From positions 1 to 64,000 of the forward strand of contig QANY01000280.1 of assembly GCA_003255025.1 (NCBI GenBank): a stretch of 64,000 bases of DNA, written 5' to 3'. Within the stretch, counting starts at the first letter, position 1; the number at the start of each line of letters is the position of its first letter. A program made the translations under genes and the position numbers. This stretch comes from Datisca glomerata. Taxonomy: Eukaryota; Streptophyta; Magnoliopsida; Cucurbitales; Datiscaceae. Under the pieces are notes generated by a model. The model was given only the letters and a program-made list of their open reading frames with translations. It had not been told where the DNA came from and searched no databases. This document shows, piece by piece, positions 23,798 to 36,242 of this stretch.

Positions 23798-25453
23798 TTA
23801 TTTTCTAGTCTTACTTTGAACAGTCAATTTCCGTATGACTTCCTTAAGATGATTACAGCAACTGCGATGATAATCAATTACTAAGCAGAGTTGCCTTATT
23901 GCTTCCCTCTTCTCCTCTGCAATTCTTACCAAATCCTCATCTTTCTCTTTCAAATTCTTCTCCAGTTCTCCAACTTTTTTCTCCAATTGGCTTATGGCTT
24001 TTATCAGATTCACCTTCTCTCCTCCTTCTTTGCTCACTTTATCTTCTAATTCCCACACCTTTTCTCTCAATAAAGACTCTTGTTCTTCCTTTTCATCTAA
24101 TTGTAAAACCACACTTCCTATGCTTTGCTTTAGTTTCTGATTCTCTTTGTTCTTCTCTATGACCCAAAATTTTGCACGGCGAATTTCATTTGACATGCTT
24201 GAGATTTGAAGTAGAAATTTCTCACTGCTTCCTTCAAATTTCTTCACAGTTAATTCAATACCGTTTAGCTCATTAATTGCGTTTTCTAATATTTGTTTGA
24301 TGTTCTTTAATTCAGATTCATAAACTGCTAGTTTTTGCTCAAGAGTTTTGTTTTGTTCCTCATACCTTTTATCCCTTTTGTAGATGATTTTGGTTTCAGC
24401 GTGCGATTGTTCGGTGACGAGGATCCGCTGCGATAATACACGGATTTTATCTTCGAGGTTTTTGCGGAACTCTTGCGGTACTTCTTCCATCTTCTTTTCT
24501 GCAGCTTGGAGACTCAAATTTAGGTTTCTGATTGATTCCTCCTGCTGTTTCAAAGTCTTGAGCTGATCAGAAATCTCGGTTGTTAATTTGGCGTTTTCGT
24601 TTTCCAATTGAGATCTGCTGAGAGAAAATTCTTGTTTTTCTCTCTCTACCTGGCTTTTCTCGGCTTCCATGGAATCCAAATCTTGCTTCAGATTCTTGAC
24701 CTGATCTGCTAAGACTGTGATTTGAGTAGAAGCTTCAATCTCACTAGCCTCGTATCTCTTCTTAAGAGAAGCGAATTCATCGATCGTTTGTGTCAAATTT
24801 CTTTCCAGTTCGGAATTTCGCGTCTGTAGCCCCTCATTTTCAAATCTCAGCCGATTAGTCTCGCGGGTCTTGGTTCCTAATTGTTCTTCGAATTTGTTCC
24901 TCTGATTGCGTAGCAAATCGAGTTCTAGTTCAATTTCCTTTTTCCGAGCAAGAACTACTTCCTTCTCTTTCAAGGTTCTCTGTTGAACTGCTTTGTGCTC
25001 TGCCAATTCTTTTTTCACACTTTCCATGCTAATTAGATTTTTGGAAATTTCATCGTTTTTTCTTTTCTCTGATTCACTTTTCTCGCTGAGAATCCTCTCC
25101 AGTTCTTGACGCACTCCATTTAACTGTTTTATTAATCCCTCAGCATGTGCTAATGCTTCATTTTTCTGTACTAATTGCTTTTGCAATTCCCCATTCTGTA
25201 AACGCAAGCGATGCACCACTTCCCGAAACGTCGACATTCTATTCACCTTGTCTTCAGTTTCTGCAGTGAAAGGAAAAAATTTCAATCTTTGAAGATGAGA
25301 AAGGTAATGTGTGTGTGTATATATATATAGTGTTAGAGTTTTCTTTGTTATAACGTTACATATTTTAGATCCTTTAAGCTTTTCATTTCCCTCGGAATCT
25401 ATGTGACCCCCAAATGTGGACTTAATAGAGTCCCTAAAGCGATGCTTTGTCAT
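23798..25453 (-). pseudogene. CIP1-like gene B, chimeric and shortened
   Basis: One open frame of 551 codons runs from the ATG at 25451-25453 to TAA. The first 31 codons (MTKHRFRDSIKSTFGGHIDS to KGSKI) are nearly those of gene A, and so is the sequence after the intron position (TEDKVNRM). From about 25222 on (LRLQNGELQKQ) it follows gene C, including SEKRKNDEISKNLISM and the C terminus YHRSCCNHLKEVIRKLTVQS. The NAB-like and acidic regions are missing. The exon 1 end has T where gene A has G: splicing of the 99-bp ancestral intron would give TAA, whereas keeping it leaves the frame open and adds 33 odd residues. The gene A-type promoter is absent upstream. It may be a pseudogene or an intron-retaining short coiled-coil gene. 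Confidence 0.75.
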
Positions 25454-25617
25454 CTCTTCAGATTCTCAACTGTCCACTGCAAGTTAAATAAAAAAGGGAA
25501 GACAGAAATATAAGATCTTACAAACAAAATAGAAAATAGTCTCCTGTACTTTTCACTCCAGAAAACTCATCATAACTTCTTTTCAAAAATAACAAGTTTA
25601 TGTGTAGTCATCCCTTT
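25454..25617 (-). repeat. Upstream block shared with gene A
   Basis: This flank of gene B matches the gene A leader-intron end (17741-17897) almost throughout. Shared blocks include GGGAAGACAGAAATATAAGA, TCTTACAAACAAAATAGAAA and AACAAGTTTATGTGTAG. Similarity stops abruptly at about 25617, before the gene A promoter would be reached, so gene B did not keep a copy of that promoter here. Confidence 0.85.
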
Positions 25618-27849
25618 TATTGGACCTGGACGAAGTCCGCTTCTTTATTCCTTGGCGAAAGGAAGCTATGAGCTCAATTATTGAATTTGGCCACGCTTTG
25701 GCCCGGAGAAAACTAACACCAATTGAATTGTTTTTGGGTTTTTTTAGACTGCCTTAGGGAAACTAGTTGAAATCTACATGGTGGTTCACACGTGTTTAAC
25801 TAATTTGAAATATACATATAATTTTAAGTTAATATAATATTAAAATTAATACATCATCTTTAAAAATTATTTTACATCCAAACTAAAAGTAAAATAGTAA
25901 TAATAATATATTGTTTATAATATTAAAATTATAATGTTATTTGAATAGTATAGAAAATAATTTTATTTCATCAATTGTCATATTCTTATGTATAATTATA
26001 TCATATTAAGAGATAATTTCTCGTAATCAAAATATATTCATATGTATTTCTATAAATTTATTTACATGAATTTTTATATTACAGATAACATAAATAATAC
26101 TGAATATTTAATTTATAGATTTATAATGAACAAAATATGATTGACTTATAATTGAATATTTATTATAAAAGATCTTGAAATCAATATAAAGATATTTACA
26201 TCTCTTATTACATAAGATTATCAAAATAATTTATTTTACTAACTACAAATATAATATTATTGAATAAAAAATAAAATATTATCAAATGAATTAAATGAGA
26301 AAAGAGGTGAAAGGTCTAATTTGTGCTATATTTTCATAAACTTTAAAGGGCAAAAAGTAGAATATAATTTTCTCCTCTTTAAGCCATTTTAATATAGTAT
26401 ATGTATAGATAGATATAGATATATATAATAGAAAAATATTTTTACTTCATGAGTTAGTCTTCTTCCTAAGAAATTATTATATCATTAATAAATTATTAAA
26501 AAATATATTAACGTAATTCTCTAAATTCATGTATACGAAATTTCATGTTGTTAATAAAATAATGTTACTTAACATAAATTTTATAAATTACAAATGAACA
26601 AATTATAAAAATAAAAATTTATTATATATAGAAAATATATTTAAAGGAAGTAAACGAAAAGTATGTGAAATGACTAACTAACATGATGTTTTTAGGGGGC
26701 TTAAAGGGTAAATAAAAAAATCAAAAGTTTCTCCCGTTTAAATCTCTTTTAATATATATATAGATAATACATTTTTAAAAAATAAATAAATAAATGATAA
26801 AAAAAGTTATATTTACAAGAATAACTAGTTTTTTTTTACTGTAAATTTTTTATAAGACTATAAATTTTTTATGTACATGTATGATATGGTATATATCTTA
26901 TTTAGAATAGCCATTTTACCATCAATATATAGTAATATCATCCGTGAAAATCATATATCATACAAGTATCAAACATCTTTTCACACTCAAACTCATCTCC
27001 TCCTTCTTTTTCACCTCTCTCTCACTCGAAACCCAGAAATCTAAAAATGAAATCACAAAATCAAAAAATTATTGAATTCGTCAACCCCAAAACCATGATC
27101 TTCAAAGATCTGAAGCTCCACTCATCTCCACGACCTTCAAAGAATGGGTTCAGCCATTGTTTTCCCCATCAACGAGATCTGAAACTGTTTTTAATGGTGG
27201 GTTTGAGACTCAAGCAGAGATTTTCCGCCCATGGTTGATTCATAACTGAAGTGAAACTCGGGGATTGTAACAAATCGGTTGCGATCCGACATGAAGCTCT
27301 GCAAAGTGTAAGCGTAAGAGAGAAGAAAGAAGCAAAGAAGAGAAGATTTATAAAAATTCAGACATTTTTACAAATCTTATTTTTTAGTAAAAAGAACTAT
27401 TAAAAATGGTCAATTTACTATAATTTCCCTTTTTTGTGGACGTCATTTGAAAACTCAATTCAATAAAAAGAGTTATGATTTTTTTCTAGATTTGGAGTCA
27501 TTTTTATCATGTGAGAAGTCTATTATACCCTTATTTAATTAGCATTTAATGCTTCAAATCACATCTGTCATATTTGTCTAGTTCAATTTCTTTTGAACAT
27601 CCATTTAGTTCTTCTTCTGTCTTCTTCCATTTCCATTTTTAGAGAATAATTTTCTTCGTTCTTCTTTCCCTTATCTTTCATTAAATTCCATCCATCAACC
27701 TTCAACTTTATAAACTCAAACTTTCATTTTGGATCTCGTGTAGGCAAACCCAAATTTCTTCACCATTTCTCTTAGTGCAAGGTAAGGTGCGTATTTATAA
27801 TTATATGCTTCAATAAATTTCTGGAAAATTGGAGTTAGATGAGTAGCTA
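25618..27849. other. AT-rich DNA with dispersed repeats
   Basis: No gene recognised. Two further copies of the repeat seen near 10.1 kb end at about 26430 and 26770. A 63-codon plus-strand frame at 27047-27238 has a leader-like upstream sequence but no known motif. The CT-rich plus-strand stretch at 27600-27790 could be the old flank of a transposon or gene broken by the copia element that starts at about 27850. Confidence 0.4.
26280..26770 (+). repeat. Dispersed repeat 3' ends, copies 2 and 3
   Basis: Two copies of the family described at 10000-10128. One runs to about 26430 and contains GAATTAAATGAGAAAAG and CATTTTAATATAGTATATG with a TAGATAGATATAGATA tail. A second, more diverged copy at 26640-26770 contains GGGGGCTTAAAGGGTAAA. 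They lie in the same orientation. Confidence 0.5.
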
Positions 27850-29699
27850 GAAAATATTAAATAGGTTAAAATTAATGAACCATGATTGATTTATGAGCGG
27901 AATATCAAAAAATTTCATACAAATTTTTAATCAAATTAAACACAAAACCAACCAATGAACATGCATAATTATATAAACGTATCGAGAAAAGATAAAAATA
28001 TTTATACATTTTCTTGTAATTGAGAAATTCTGATTTGGCGGGATCAAGTTTTCTATCTCGCGGTCTTCTTTCTTGAGATTCACAGAGCTTATAATTGATC
28101 TTTGCACCGATAATCAATCGTTAGAATCACAAGTATATCTCTCAAGGATATTAGTAGAAATTGAGTGTGGGCTCTAAAAATAACTGTGGAAGATAAAATA
28201 ATTTTTTTCCTCTTCCCTTGTAGATTTCAGCGGTAACAATAGGGAGAGGGAGAGAGAAACTTTTTATGCTCTAATTAACACACTTAAGTTAGGTTAGAAT
28301 GAAACTCTAATGTAATCTATTATATATTAATTACATAATTTACCCATACCCTGTTTATTAGCAACTGTAAATCCTCTCTCCTTTGATTTGCATATGCAAT
28401 TTTAACATCTTCCCTAGAGCTAAAATTGTGTCCAAATTCATCTGTCTAAATTGATGAATTAAATTGATATCTATCAATTAGTTAATTTCATTTATTTACT
28501 AATTATCTAATAATTATAAAATAAAAAATAATTAATTTCAGCATTAAGTTTGGTATTCACTAATAAAAAATAATTAATGGCACCCATCTCATATGGGCTC
28601 CGGAAGTGTAACATGGTCCAAAATATATTTTTGGTCCAGCTGTCGTTGTTTCTCATTTCTATTTTTATGAGCTACTCCTCAGAATGAATGTACTCATATG
28701 AACAAAGCTATGAGATTCAAATATCAGGCTAATTTATATCCATAAATTCTCGACTTATTTTATTCTTACATCGTACGACTCAATTATAGGTCTGATGCCG
28801 AATAAACTTTTCATTCATCCGCGCTATATTTTCTATTAGTACAAATAAACATTTATATTTCACGATCCATAAAAAATTTTATGATATTACCCTTCGTGAA
28901 TATCGGTAACAATAGTAGGATATAAAATTATTGTTTTACCCCTCTAGTTATAATTTTAACTCTTTTATTGAATGAGAACAAGATATACTTATCGGTGAAG
29001 TGTCTCCTACAATTCAGCATGTTTTATTCAATGACTCATATCATCGAGTACTAGGCCTAGTTTATTTATTCGCAGACTCATCAATAAAGCATAAGGTGAT
29101 ATTGTTGGTTTTGTAATTTTGTCATGAATTTCATATCTGTGAATCACGTAACTTCAACATAGTTGAATCACAGCCCTGACAACTGAGGTATTGTCCAACA
29201 ATTGAACTCACTTCTTTGGAAAACAAAGATCGCGAGTAACTATGTCAACTTCCATAATCACCTCAAGATTAAGGTAATTATGAAAATACCTTTGTGTAAC
29301 AATTAGATTTAGAGCTAGATAATGACTTTGCTCTAAATTAATTGGTTACGGATCTATTCAATATGTTTCATAACATGTCTAGGTCAACCGTTATAGTCGC
29401 CACTCCCATGCTCCGAGACCGACATCTTTTGGCTCAATCTAATAGTCATAATTGAATTTGATTATCCAATCGATCATAAGACTGCAAATAATATTCTGAA
29501 CTATCTCAGAAGTTTGCCTAGAAGGTCGCTCGATCTTTACTCTTCTTTCGTTGATAACAGTTCCAGGACTTGAATAAATTACAAACACACTTTAATGAAA
29601 GAAAACTTTCATTTATTCATAAAATTCAGTAAGACATAAATGTCGCAGAAATAATTGTTTACTCATATTACACCCTACTTTGTGAACATAATTCCAACA
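27850..29699 (-). repeat. Copia 3' LTR
   Basis: On the minus strand it begins TGTTGGAATTATGTTCACAA at 29699, just after a polypurine-like AGTTGGAGTT. The same start opens the solo LTR at 48485 and the 5' LTR at 47495. The far end near 27850 is eroded; similarity to the 5' LTR is clear from about 27868 (ATTAATGAACCATGA). Confidence 0.8.
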
Positions 29700-29989
29700 A
29701 ACTCCAACTTGGACTAAAGTAGGCGTGTACAATCTCGCATCCTCATACCCTTCAGATGACCATAAAAGATTTTATTGCTTAAAGTTTTCGTGAATGGATC
29801 TGCCAAGTTGTTAACCGTCGATATATGTGTTACATTAACATCTCATCACTAAACTATCTCTCTGACGAGGTGATACTTCTGCTCTGTGTTTGGATCTTTT
29901 GTGGCTCCTCAGTTTCTTTGAGTTTGCTACAACCGGATTGTTGTGACAATAAAGTGTCATGGGTTTCCCAGCTTCTGAAATGACTTCCA

Positions 29990-30760
29990 GAGTCTTTAGG
30001 AACTTTCTAAGTCAGACACCCTCCTTTACAGGTTCACAAAACGCCACATACTCAGCTTCTATGGTAGAATCAGTAATACTAGATTATTTGACACTTCTCC
30101 ATACCACACCACTACTCCACCATTTAGGATGAATATCGACCCTGAAGTGGGCCTCCTAGAATCCTTGTCCGTTTGAAAATTGGAGATAGTATAACCTGTC
30201 ATATTCAGGTCAGTACCTGAATACACAAGAATGTAGTTCATATTCTCCTAAGATACTTGAGGATATGATTGATAGCATTCCAATGCTCGAGTCCATGATC
30301 AGATTGGAAATGACTTACTACGCCCACAGTGTAGCAAGTATCTGGTCTAGTGTAAAGCATTGCATACATGAGAATTACTATGGCTGAGACATGGGGAATC
30401 TTTTTCATGTCTTCCTCTTTTTTAGGAGTCTTGGGAGACTGTTCCTTGGAGAGGCTGACTCCATGTCTAAAGAGAAGATATCCCTTCTTAGAGTCTTACA
30501 TATATAAGCGATCCACCACCTTATAAATATAAAATGCTTGGGAGAGTGTCAACTGTCTGTTCTTCTGATCCCGAAAGATTTGAATACCTTGGACAAAAGC
30601 AGATTCTCCAAGATCTTTCATATCAAATTACTTTACAAATGAGATTTTGACGAGTAGAATATCGTACATGTACAAGACTAGAAAAATCACATTCCCGTCA
30701 TGTATCAAATTATACACACAGGGTTCGTCCACAAACTACTTGAAACTGAAGTTCTTGACA
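29990..30760 (-). pseudogene. Copia RT C-terminal part and RNase H remnant
   Basis: The minus strand encodes the end of the reverse transcriptase and the RNase H domain. In the RT the family catalytic motif YVDD reads YMYD at 30672-30661 (FLVLYMYDILL), so a catalytic Asp is lost. The RNase H part contains YTISNFQTDKDSRRPTSGS and GGVVVW (about 30190-30090), matching the copia pattern but with frameshifts after it. Confidence 0.8.
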
Positions 30761-30765
30761 ATTTC

Positions 30766-32455
30766 GTCGAATCTGATATTCCATGAACGGGACGCTTACT
30801 TAAGACCATAAATAGACTTCAACAGTTTAGCCTTTCTCCATGAACCCATCTGGTTTAGACATATAAATGCGCTCTTCAAGATTGTCATTCAAAAAAGCAG
30901 TCTTAACGTCCATCTACTAGATTTCATAATCGAGGGCAGTAGCAATGGGCAAAAGGATTTGGATAGATTTAAACATGGCCACTGGCGAGAAGGTATCCCC
31001 ATAGTCTATACCTTCATTTTCGGTGTAGCTCGTGGCTACAAGCCTAACTTTGAATGTCTCCACATTCTCATCTGGACCTCTCTTATTCTTATAAATTCAT
31101 TTACACCCTACGAGTTTTACCCCTTCAAAAGAATCTAGAAGCTTCCAGACTCCGTTTGAGTACATCGATTGTATCTCGACGTTTATGGCGTCTTGCTATA
31201 AGTTTGCTTCAGGACCAGCCATGGCCTGCGAGTAGGAAACAAGTTCATCATGATCCTTATCTAATATTGTTGTCAAGTCATCTCTATAATACATGTGCCA
31301 GTAAGGTTGTCGCACAACCCTCCCACTACGTCGAGGCTCCAGCTCGTGCTGTGGTTCTTCCATTATTGATTCGGGAATAGGTCCCGATTGGGGAGTTGGT
31401 GTTTTCCTACTCAATAATTCCTCTAGCACATGTGTGCTTCTGAGATTCACACTTCTTATGTAGTCCTCTTTAAGAAACCGCATATTCGTGCATACAAATG
31501 TTTTCTTGTCAGTCGGACTATAAAAGGCGTATCCCTTTGTTTCTTTAGGATAACCAAGAAACGGGCATAATTTTGATTGACTGGCCAACTTGTCAGTTTT
31601 GTCGAATCTGATATTCTAGGAACGGGACGCTTTCTTAAGTCCATAAATGGATTTCAGTAGTTCACAATTTTTTTCATCTTGGTCGTTCTCCATGAACTCG
31701 TCTGTTTGAGCCATATAAATACGCTCTTCAAGATTATTATTCAGAAAGGTAATCTTGGCGTCCATATGCCAGATTTCATAATCAAGGGCAGCAATAATGG
31801 ACATGAGAATTCAGATAGATTTAAGCATGATCACCGACAATAATATATCATCATAGTCAATACCTTCCTTTTAGGTGTAGCCATTGGCTATAAGCCTAGA
31901 TTTAAATAGCTTTACATTCCCGTCTGGACCTCTCTTCTTCTTATAAATCCATTTACACCCTACATGTTTTACCTCTTCAGGAGGACTTACAAGCTTCCAG
32001 ACTTCGTTCGAGTACATCGAGTGTATCTCGATGTTCATGGCGTCTTGTCATAAGTGTGCTTCAGGACCATCCATTGCCTACGAGTAAGAAATAGGTTCAT
32101 CATGATCTTTATCTGAAACTGCCGTCAAGGCATCTCCATAAAACATGTACCTGTCAGGTTGTCTCACAACCCTCTCACTACGTCGAGGCACCATAGGCTC
32201 CAGCTCCGGCTCCTATTGTGTTCTTCCATTATTGAATCAGGAACAGGTCCTGATTGGCGAGTCGGTGTCTTCCCACTCAATAATTCCTCTAGCACAAGTG
32301 TGCTTCTTGGCTTCACACTTCTTATGTACTCCTCTTCAATAGCACGTGCATTCGTGCTCACGAATGTTTTTTTGTCGGTTGGACTATAAAAGACGCATCC
32401 CTTCGTTCTCTTAGGATATCTTACAAACATGTATAATTCTGATCGACTGGCCAAC
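30766..32455 (-). repeat. Internal tandem duplication of the copia integrase-RT junction, unit about 835 bp
   Basis: Two diverged copies in the same orientation, 30766-31600 and 31601-32455. Both start (plus strand) with GTCGAATCTGATATTC and share, in order, AACGGGACGCTT, the RT start with AAATCCATTTAC-type blocks, TTCGAGTACATCGA and GGACTATAAAAG. Each encodes the integrase C-terminal tail (FYSPTDKKTFV, RSGRVVRQP in one copy) and the RT N-terminus (IWHMDAKITFLN in the other). Both copies carry stops. Confidence 0.85.
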
Positions 32456-32578
32456 TTTTCTGTCTTCGGTCTCAGAACTTGTGCCGGTATCCCCATATCC
32501 TTAGGTGGCTTACGAATAAATTTAGTCCACTCCATCTTTCATATGACGTACTAGGCACTGTCTTTGATGAAACTTGAT

Positions 32579-33600
32579 TCAGAATATATCCAATGGAGTT
32601 TGATTCCTTCTCTTTGACACAACATTCTGTTCTGGAGTGCCACGTGTTGTAAGCTGATAAAGAATACCTTCTTCCTTAAGAAATTCTTTGAACTCTCCTA
32701 GCAAGTACTCTCCACAACGATCAGATCGCAATGTTTTAATTTGTTTCTCTAATAGCTTCTCAACCATAGCATTGTACTCTTTGAAATTTTTCAAAAGTTT
32801 CAGACTTTTGGTGCACATGTTCAGAACGTGAGTAGTTATATGTGAAGGTTATAAAATATTCATAACCTCCTCTTGCTTGAAAAGTCAATGGCTCATATAC
32901 ATCATTATATACGAGTTCGAGACATTGAGTCGCTCTTTCACCCTTCGCTGAAAAAGGTCCCTTGTTCATTTTACCTTCTATGTAAGATTCGCATGTGGGT
33001 AGTAATCCCACACTTAAAATTTGTAATGGACCATCATTTTCAAGTCTTTTAATCTTATCTAGGCTAAAGTCACCAAGACGCAAGTCCCACAAGTAGGTTA
33101 GATCGATTGAGTCAGACTTCAAGCTTTTTACTATCCATTTGTAAATCAGTATTAATTTTAGTGTCACATATCACTGGAACTTTTGGTTTTATATAGAATA
33201 AATTGTTTATTGTGCGTGCAATAGGAATTAAGCATTCATTTCTAAATATACCAATATCATTATCAATGAAATCTATAGAAAATCATTGCTTAATTAAACT
33301 AGCTACTGAAATAAGGTTTTTCTAAAAAATTGAGATATAATAAACATCACGTAAAACCAAATAATTGTTCTCAAATAACAATTTAATAGTTTTAACTGGT
33401 ACTGTCGATACTGGTGCTCCATTTCCCCAACGGAAGTTGAACTCGCCCTCATTAAGTCTTCTGCTTTCCCTGAAGCCCTATAGAGAACAACAAATGTGGT
33501 TAGTGGCTGCAGAGTTTACAACCCATGAAAAAGTTGAGTCAGACACATAACATGCTTCGATAATAAGTAATGTACCTTTGGATTTCAACTACTTGAGATA
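32579..33600 (-). pseudogene. Copia protease and integrase remnant
   Basis: Around 33540-33480 the aspartic protease site, normally DSGATNH in this family, reads NSAATNH, so the catalytic Asp is gone. Next comes the pre-integrase region (LWDLRLGDFSLDKIKRL, 33100-33050) and integrase core pieces: LTFQARGGYEYFITF, then KTLRSDRCGEYL and GTPEQNVVSKRRN at 32740-32620. Several frame changes separate them. Confidence 0.8.
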
Positions 33601-34343
33601 ATCTGGGCAGTTGCATTTTCAATAACCAGCGACTCCGCAATGATGACATTTGTCATTCGACTTGTCCACTTTTGCAGTGCCCTTGCCTTTCACAACTTTT
33701 GAGTTCGCCTTCTTAGTATTCTTTCGGACCACTTTTGTGTTTTGTTTTTACGCTAGAGGTGGAAGGCTTACTTTCAGTAAAGTTTTCCTATCCATTCTTG
33801 CTTTTGCCCTTCAGAAACATGGTCTCAGCAGCTTACAACTCCTTCATAAGTTTCGGAAAAGAGTATCTCAACTTATTCATCAAATAATTAAGTTTGAAAT
33901 TCTCAAAAGTGTATGGCAAGGTCTCGAGAATTATATCAACTTGAGTCTCACCATCTACCTCAGCTCCCATAATTCCCATCTGATTCAAATAACTATTGAT
34001 TAGCATCATGTGTTCTCTAACAAGAGTTCCAGGTTTCATCCGACAGTTCATGAAGTTTCACACAACAGCTTGTTTGGCTTGACGACCCTGATCCCCGAAC
34101 ATTTTGGTGATGTTCAACATCATATCAGCGGCGGTCTCTTGTTCTGATGTTGTTTTGCAACACATTTCTAACTTATGTGAAGATGTAACACCTGACGGTC
34201 TCATCAGAATGCAACCAATAAGCATGGGCATCCTTTTTCTCTTGAGTCGATTCAGCAATAGGCTCAAGGGGACAAGAGATGGAGAGCACGAACCTTTGCT
34301 TTTCTAACGTCAACTTGATATCAAGATTACATTTTCAATCCAC
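33600..34343 (-). pseudogene. Copia gag remnant with zinc knuckle
   Basis: Gag pieces of the copia type are read from about 34300 down: ETAADMMLNITKMFGDQ, then KPGTLVREHMMLINSYLNQM, then ILETLPYTFENFKLNY. A degraded zinc knuckle (KCHHCGVAGY, a stop, KCNCP) lies at about 33640-33600. Frames shift at least twice, so no Gag can be made. Confidence 0.75.
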
Positions 34344-35237
34344 GTAATATTCACCAGTGAGTTTATTTACATTCAATATTGTTAAGAGTGAGGATAATGA
34401 CATAATTACTGAAAAGAATAGATTAAGCAGTGTAAACAAATACTTAACCATTTAGGAAAGTATGATGCATGATGAAAATACTTAAATATTTAAAAATCTG
34501 ATAAAACATATTTCTTCCATGATGTTACGATCAACAACGATAGCTCATCTCCTCTAGGGACAACGCCTGAGCTACCTCCTATGGCATCGAGACTCTTCTC
34601 GTTAGGTTAACGATTCTCAAGATATCACTACATCTAGCTCAACCAATCACCAATGATTTTGATCACCTTAGTCTCATTGACGGAACATACGGTCTGTCTA
34701 GGGACGGTCGCGCCTCACCACTTCCTATATAAACTTTTGCTTTGCAAGCAACTCAATGACTCAAAGCGACATGATTCCCAAGTTTCTCCCCCTGAAGAGA
34801 GGACCTATAAGGAGGCTCTAAACCTTCATCATGGCACGATCAAGTTTACGTTGGGAACCTTGGTAACATTTCATCGTAAACGACCATCCCACTTAGTTTT
34901 TGGAATAATTTGATTTTTCTTTTCTTTTTCAAAAATCTTAACTCTTTATAAATTTGAATCACAAATTTCAAAAATTATAAACTTTTATAAAATTTAAATC
35001 ATAATTTAAAATTTATAACTTTTATAAAATTTGCATTGTATTTAAAAATATAACACATTATAAATTTAAACTACAATGATGCATGTACATGTTATAAGGT
35101 AATTTCATATGGGCATATCTTTACTCCTATATAGCATGTTATATGTGGATGCGAGATTGATAATAAAGTCATACATTCAAAATTATCCTCTCTATGGCGC
35201 ATTTCTAATTACAATCCATAAAAGAATAAATAAATTA
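34344..35237 (-). mobile_element. Copia leader, inner part
   Basis: This is untranslated leader between gag and the insertions. Minus-strand blocks such as GAAATGCGCCATAGAGAGGA (about 35210-35190) and ATCTCGCATCCACATATAAC (about 35155) are typical of copia leaders of this kind. The sequence breaks off at about 35237 at the foldback element. Confidence 0.6.
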
Positions 35238-36208
35238 TAATAATCATAGGACTCCCTGAATGTTGTCGTAAAATCAATTTACCTCCCTTAACTATTTTTT
35301 CTTTCGAATTGATACTTAAATTTTCCCATCCATCACTTTACCCCCCTGTACCGAAATGTTAGGTTTAACGGTGTTTAATCGATCATGTGTATTGCACATG
35401 ATTCCTACCAATTTTTTGGGTTAATATCATAGGACCCCCCTAAATTTTGTCCCCAAATCAATTTACCCCCTTTTAACTATTTTTTTCTTTCGAATTGGTA
35501 CTTAAACTTTCTCCATCCATCACTTTACCCACCTAAACCTGAAATTTAAGGTTTAACCGAAATTTAGGTGTATATAACATTTTTCCTAGCATGATATAGG
35601 CTTTTGATTTTGTTGAAGGATATGTTATTATAGGTGGATATGGTAATTATCCAGTTTTTGATGATAAATATTACAACTATTTTGTTGGATGATATGATAT
35701 GACACTTATGTTGGTCTACTTTTAAATGTTGTAACTATTTTATACATCCGTTAAAAACAACATATAATAATAGGTCTTACAAGAGAAATGCTCTTACAAT
35801 TAAAAAATGAATATTTCTCTATTGATCAAAATATCTACATATTTTAAATAACTTTATACATAAAAAACAGTGCAATAACACACAAAGTTTTTGGATAACA
35901 TTAAGATACGTTCATTCTTTTCAAAATTTTGACAAATTAGTGAAGAAAGAGTTGCAATTTGTGGATGGTTTTTTAATGGAAAAACATGAGAGAGAGAGAG
36001 ATATATACCTTATAAGGTTGAAGAAATAGGTAAAATTGTGGAAAAAAATAGACATGTGCCGTGCATGTGAGCATTTAACAATCATTTAACGGCCAGTGGG
36101 TAAAGTGATGGATGAAGAAAATGTAAGTACCAATTTGAAAGAAAAACTATTTTAGGGGAGTAATCTGATTTTGTGACAAAGTTCAAGGGAAGATATTAAC
36201 CCTAATTT
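35238..36208. mobile_element. Foldback / long-TIR non-autonomous DNA element with a doubled left arm
   Basis: The left end occurs twice in direct orientation, about 35238-35350 and 35413-35545, with blocks such as AATCAATTTACC, TCTTTCGAATTG and CCATCCATCACTTTACC. The right end, about 36090-36208, is the inverse of these. No transposase is encoded. Long arms suggest a Mutator-like miniature element. I could not confirm a 9-bp TSD. Confidence 0.65.
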
Positions 36209-36242
36209 AAATGCTAGTTTTCATGGCGTCTGTAATGATCTC
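36209..36242 (-). mobile_element. Short copia leader piece, with left gypsy TSD
   Basis: This is the stretch between the foldback element and the gypsy LTR. Its last five bases, ATCTC (36238-36242), repeat exactly at 45813-45817 on the other side of the gypsy element. Confidence 0.75.
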
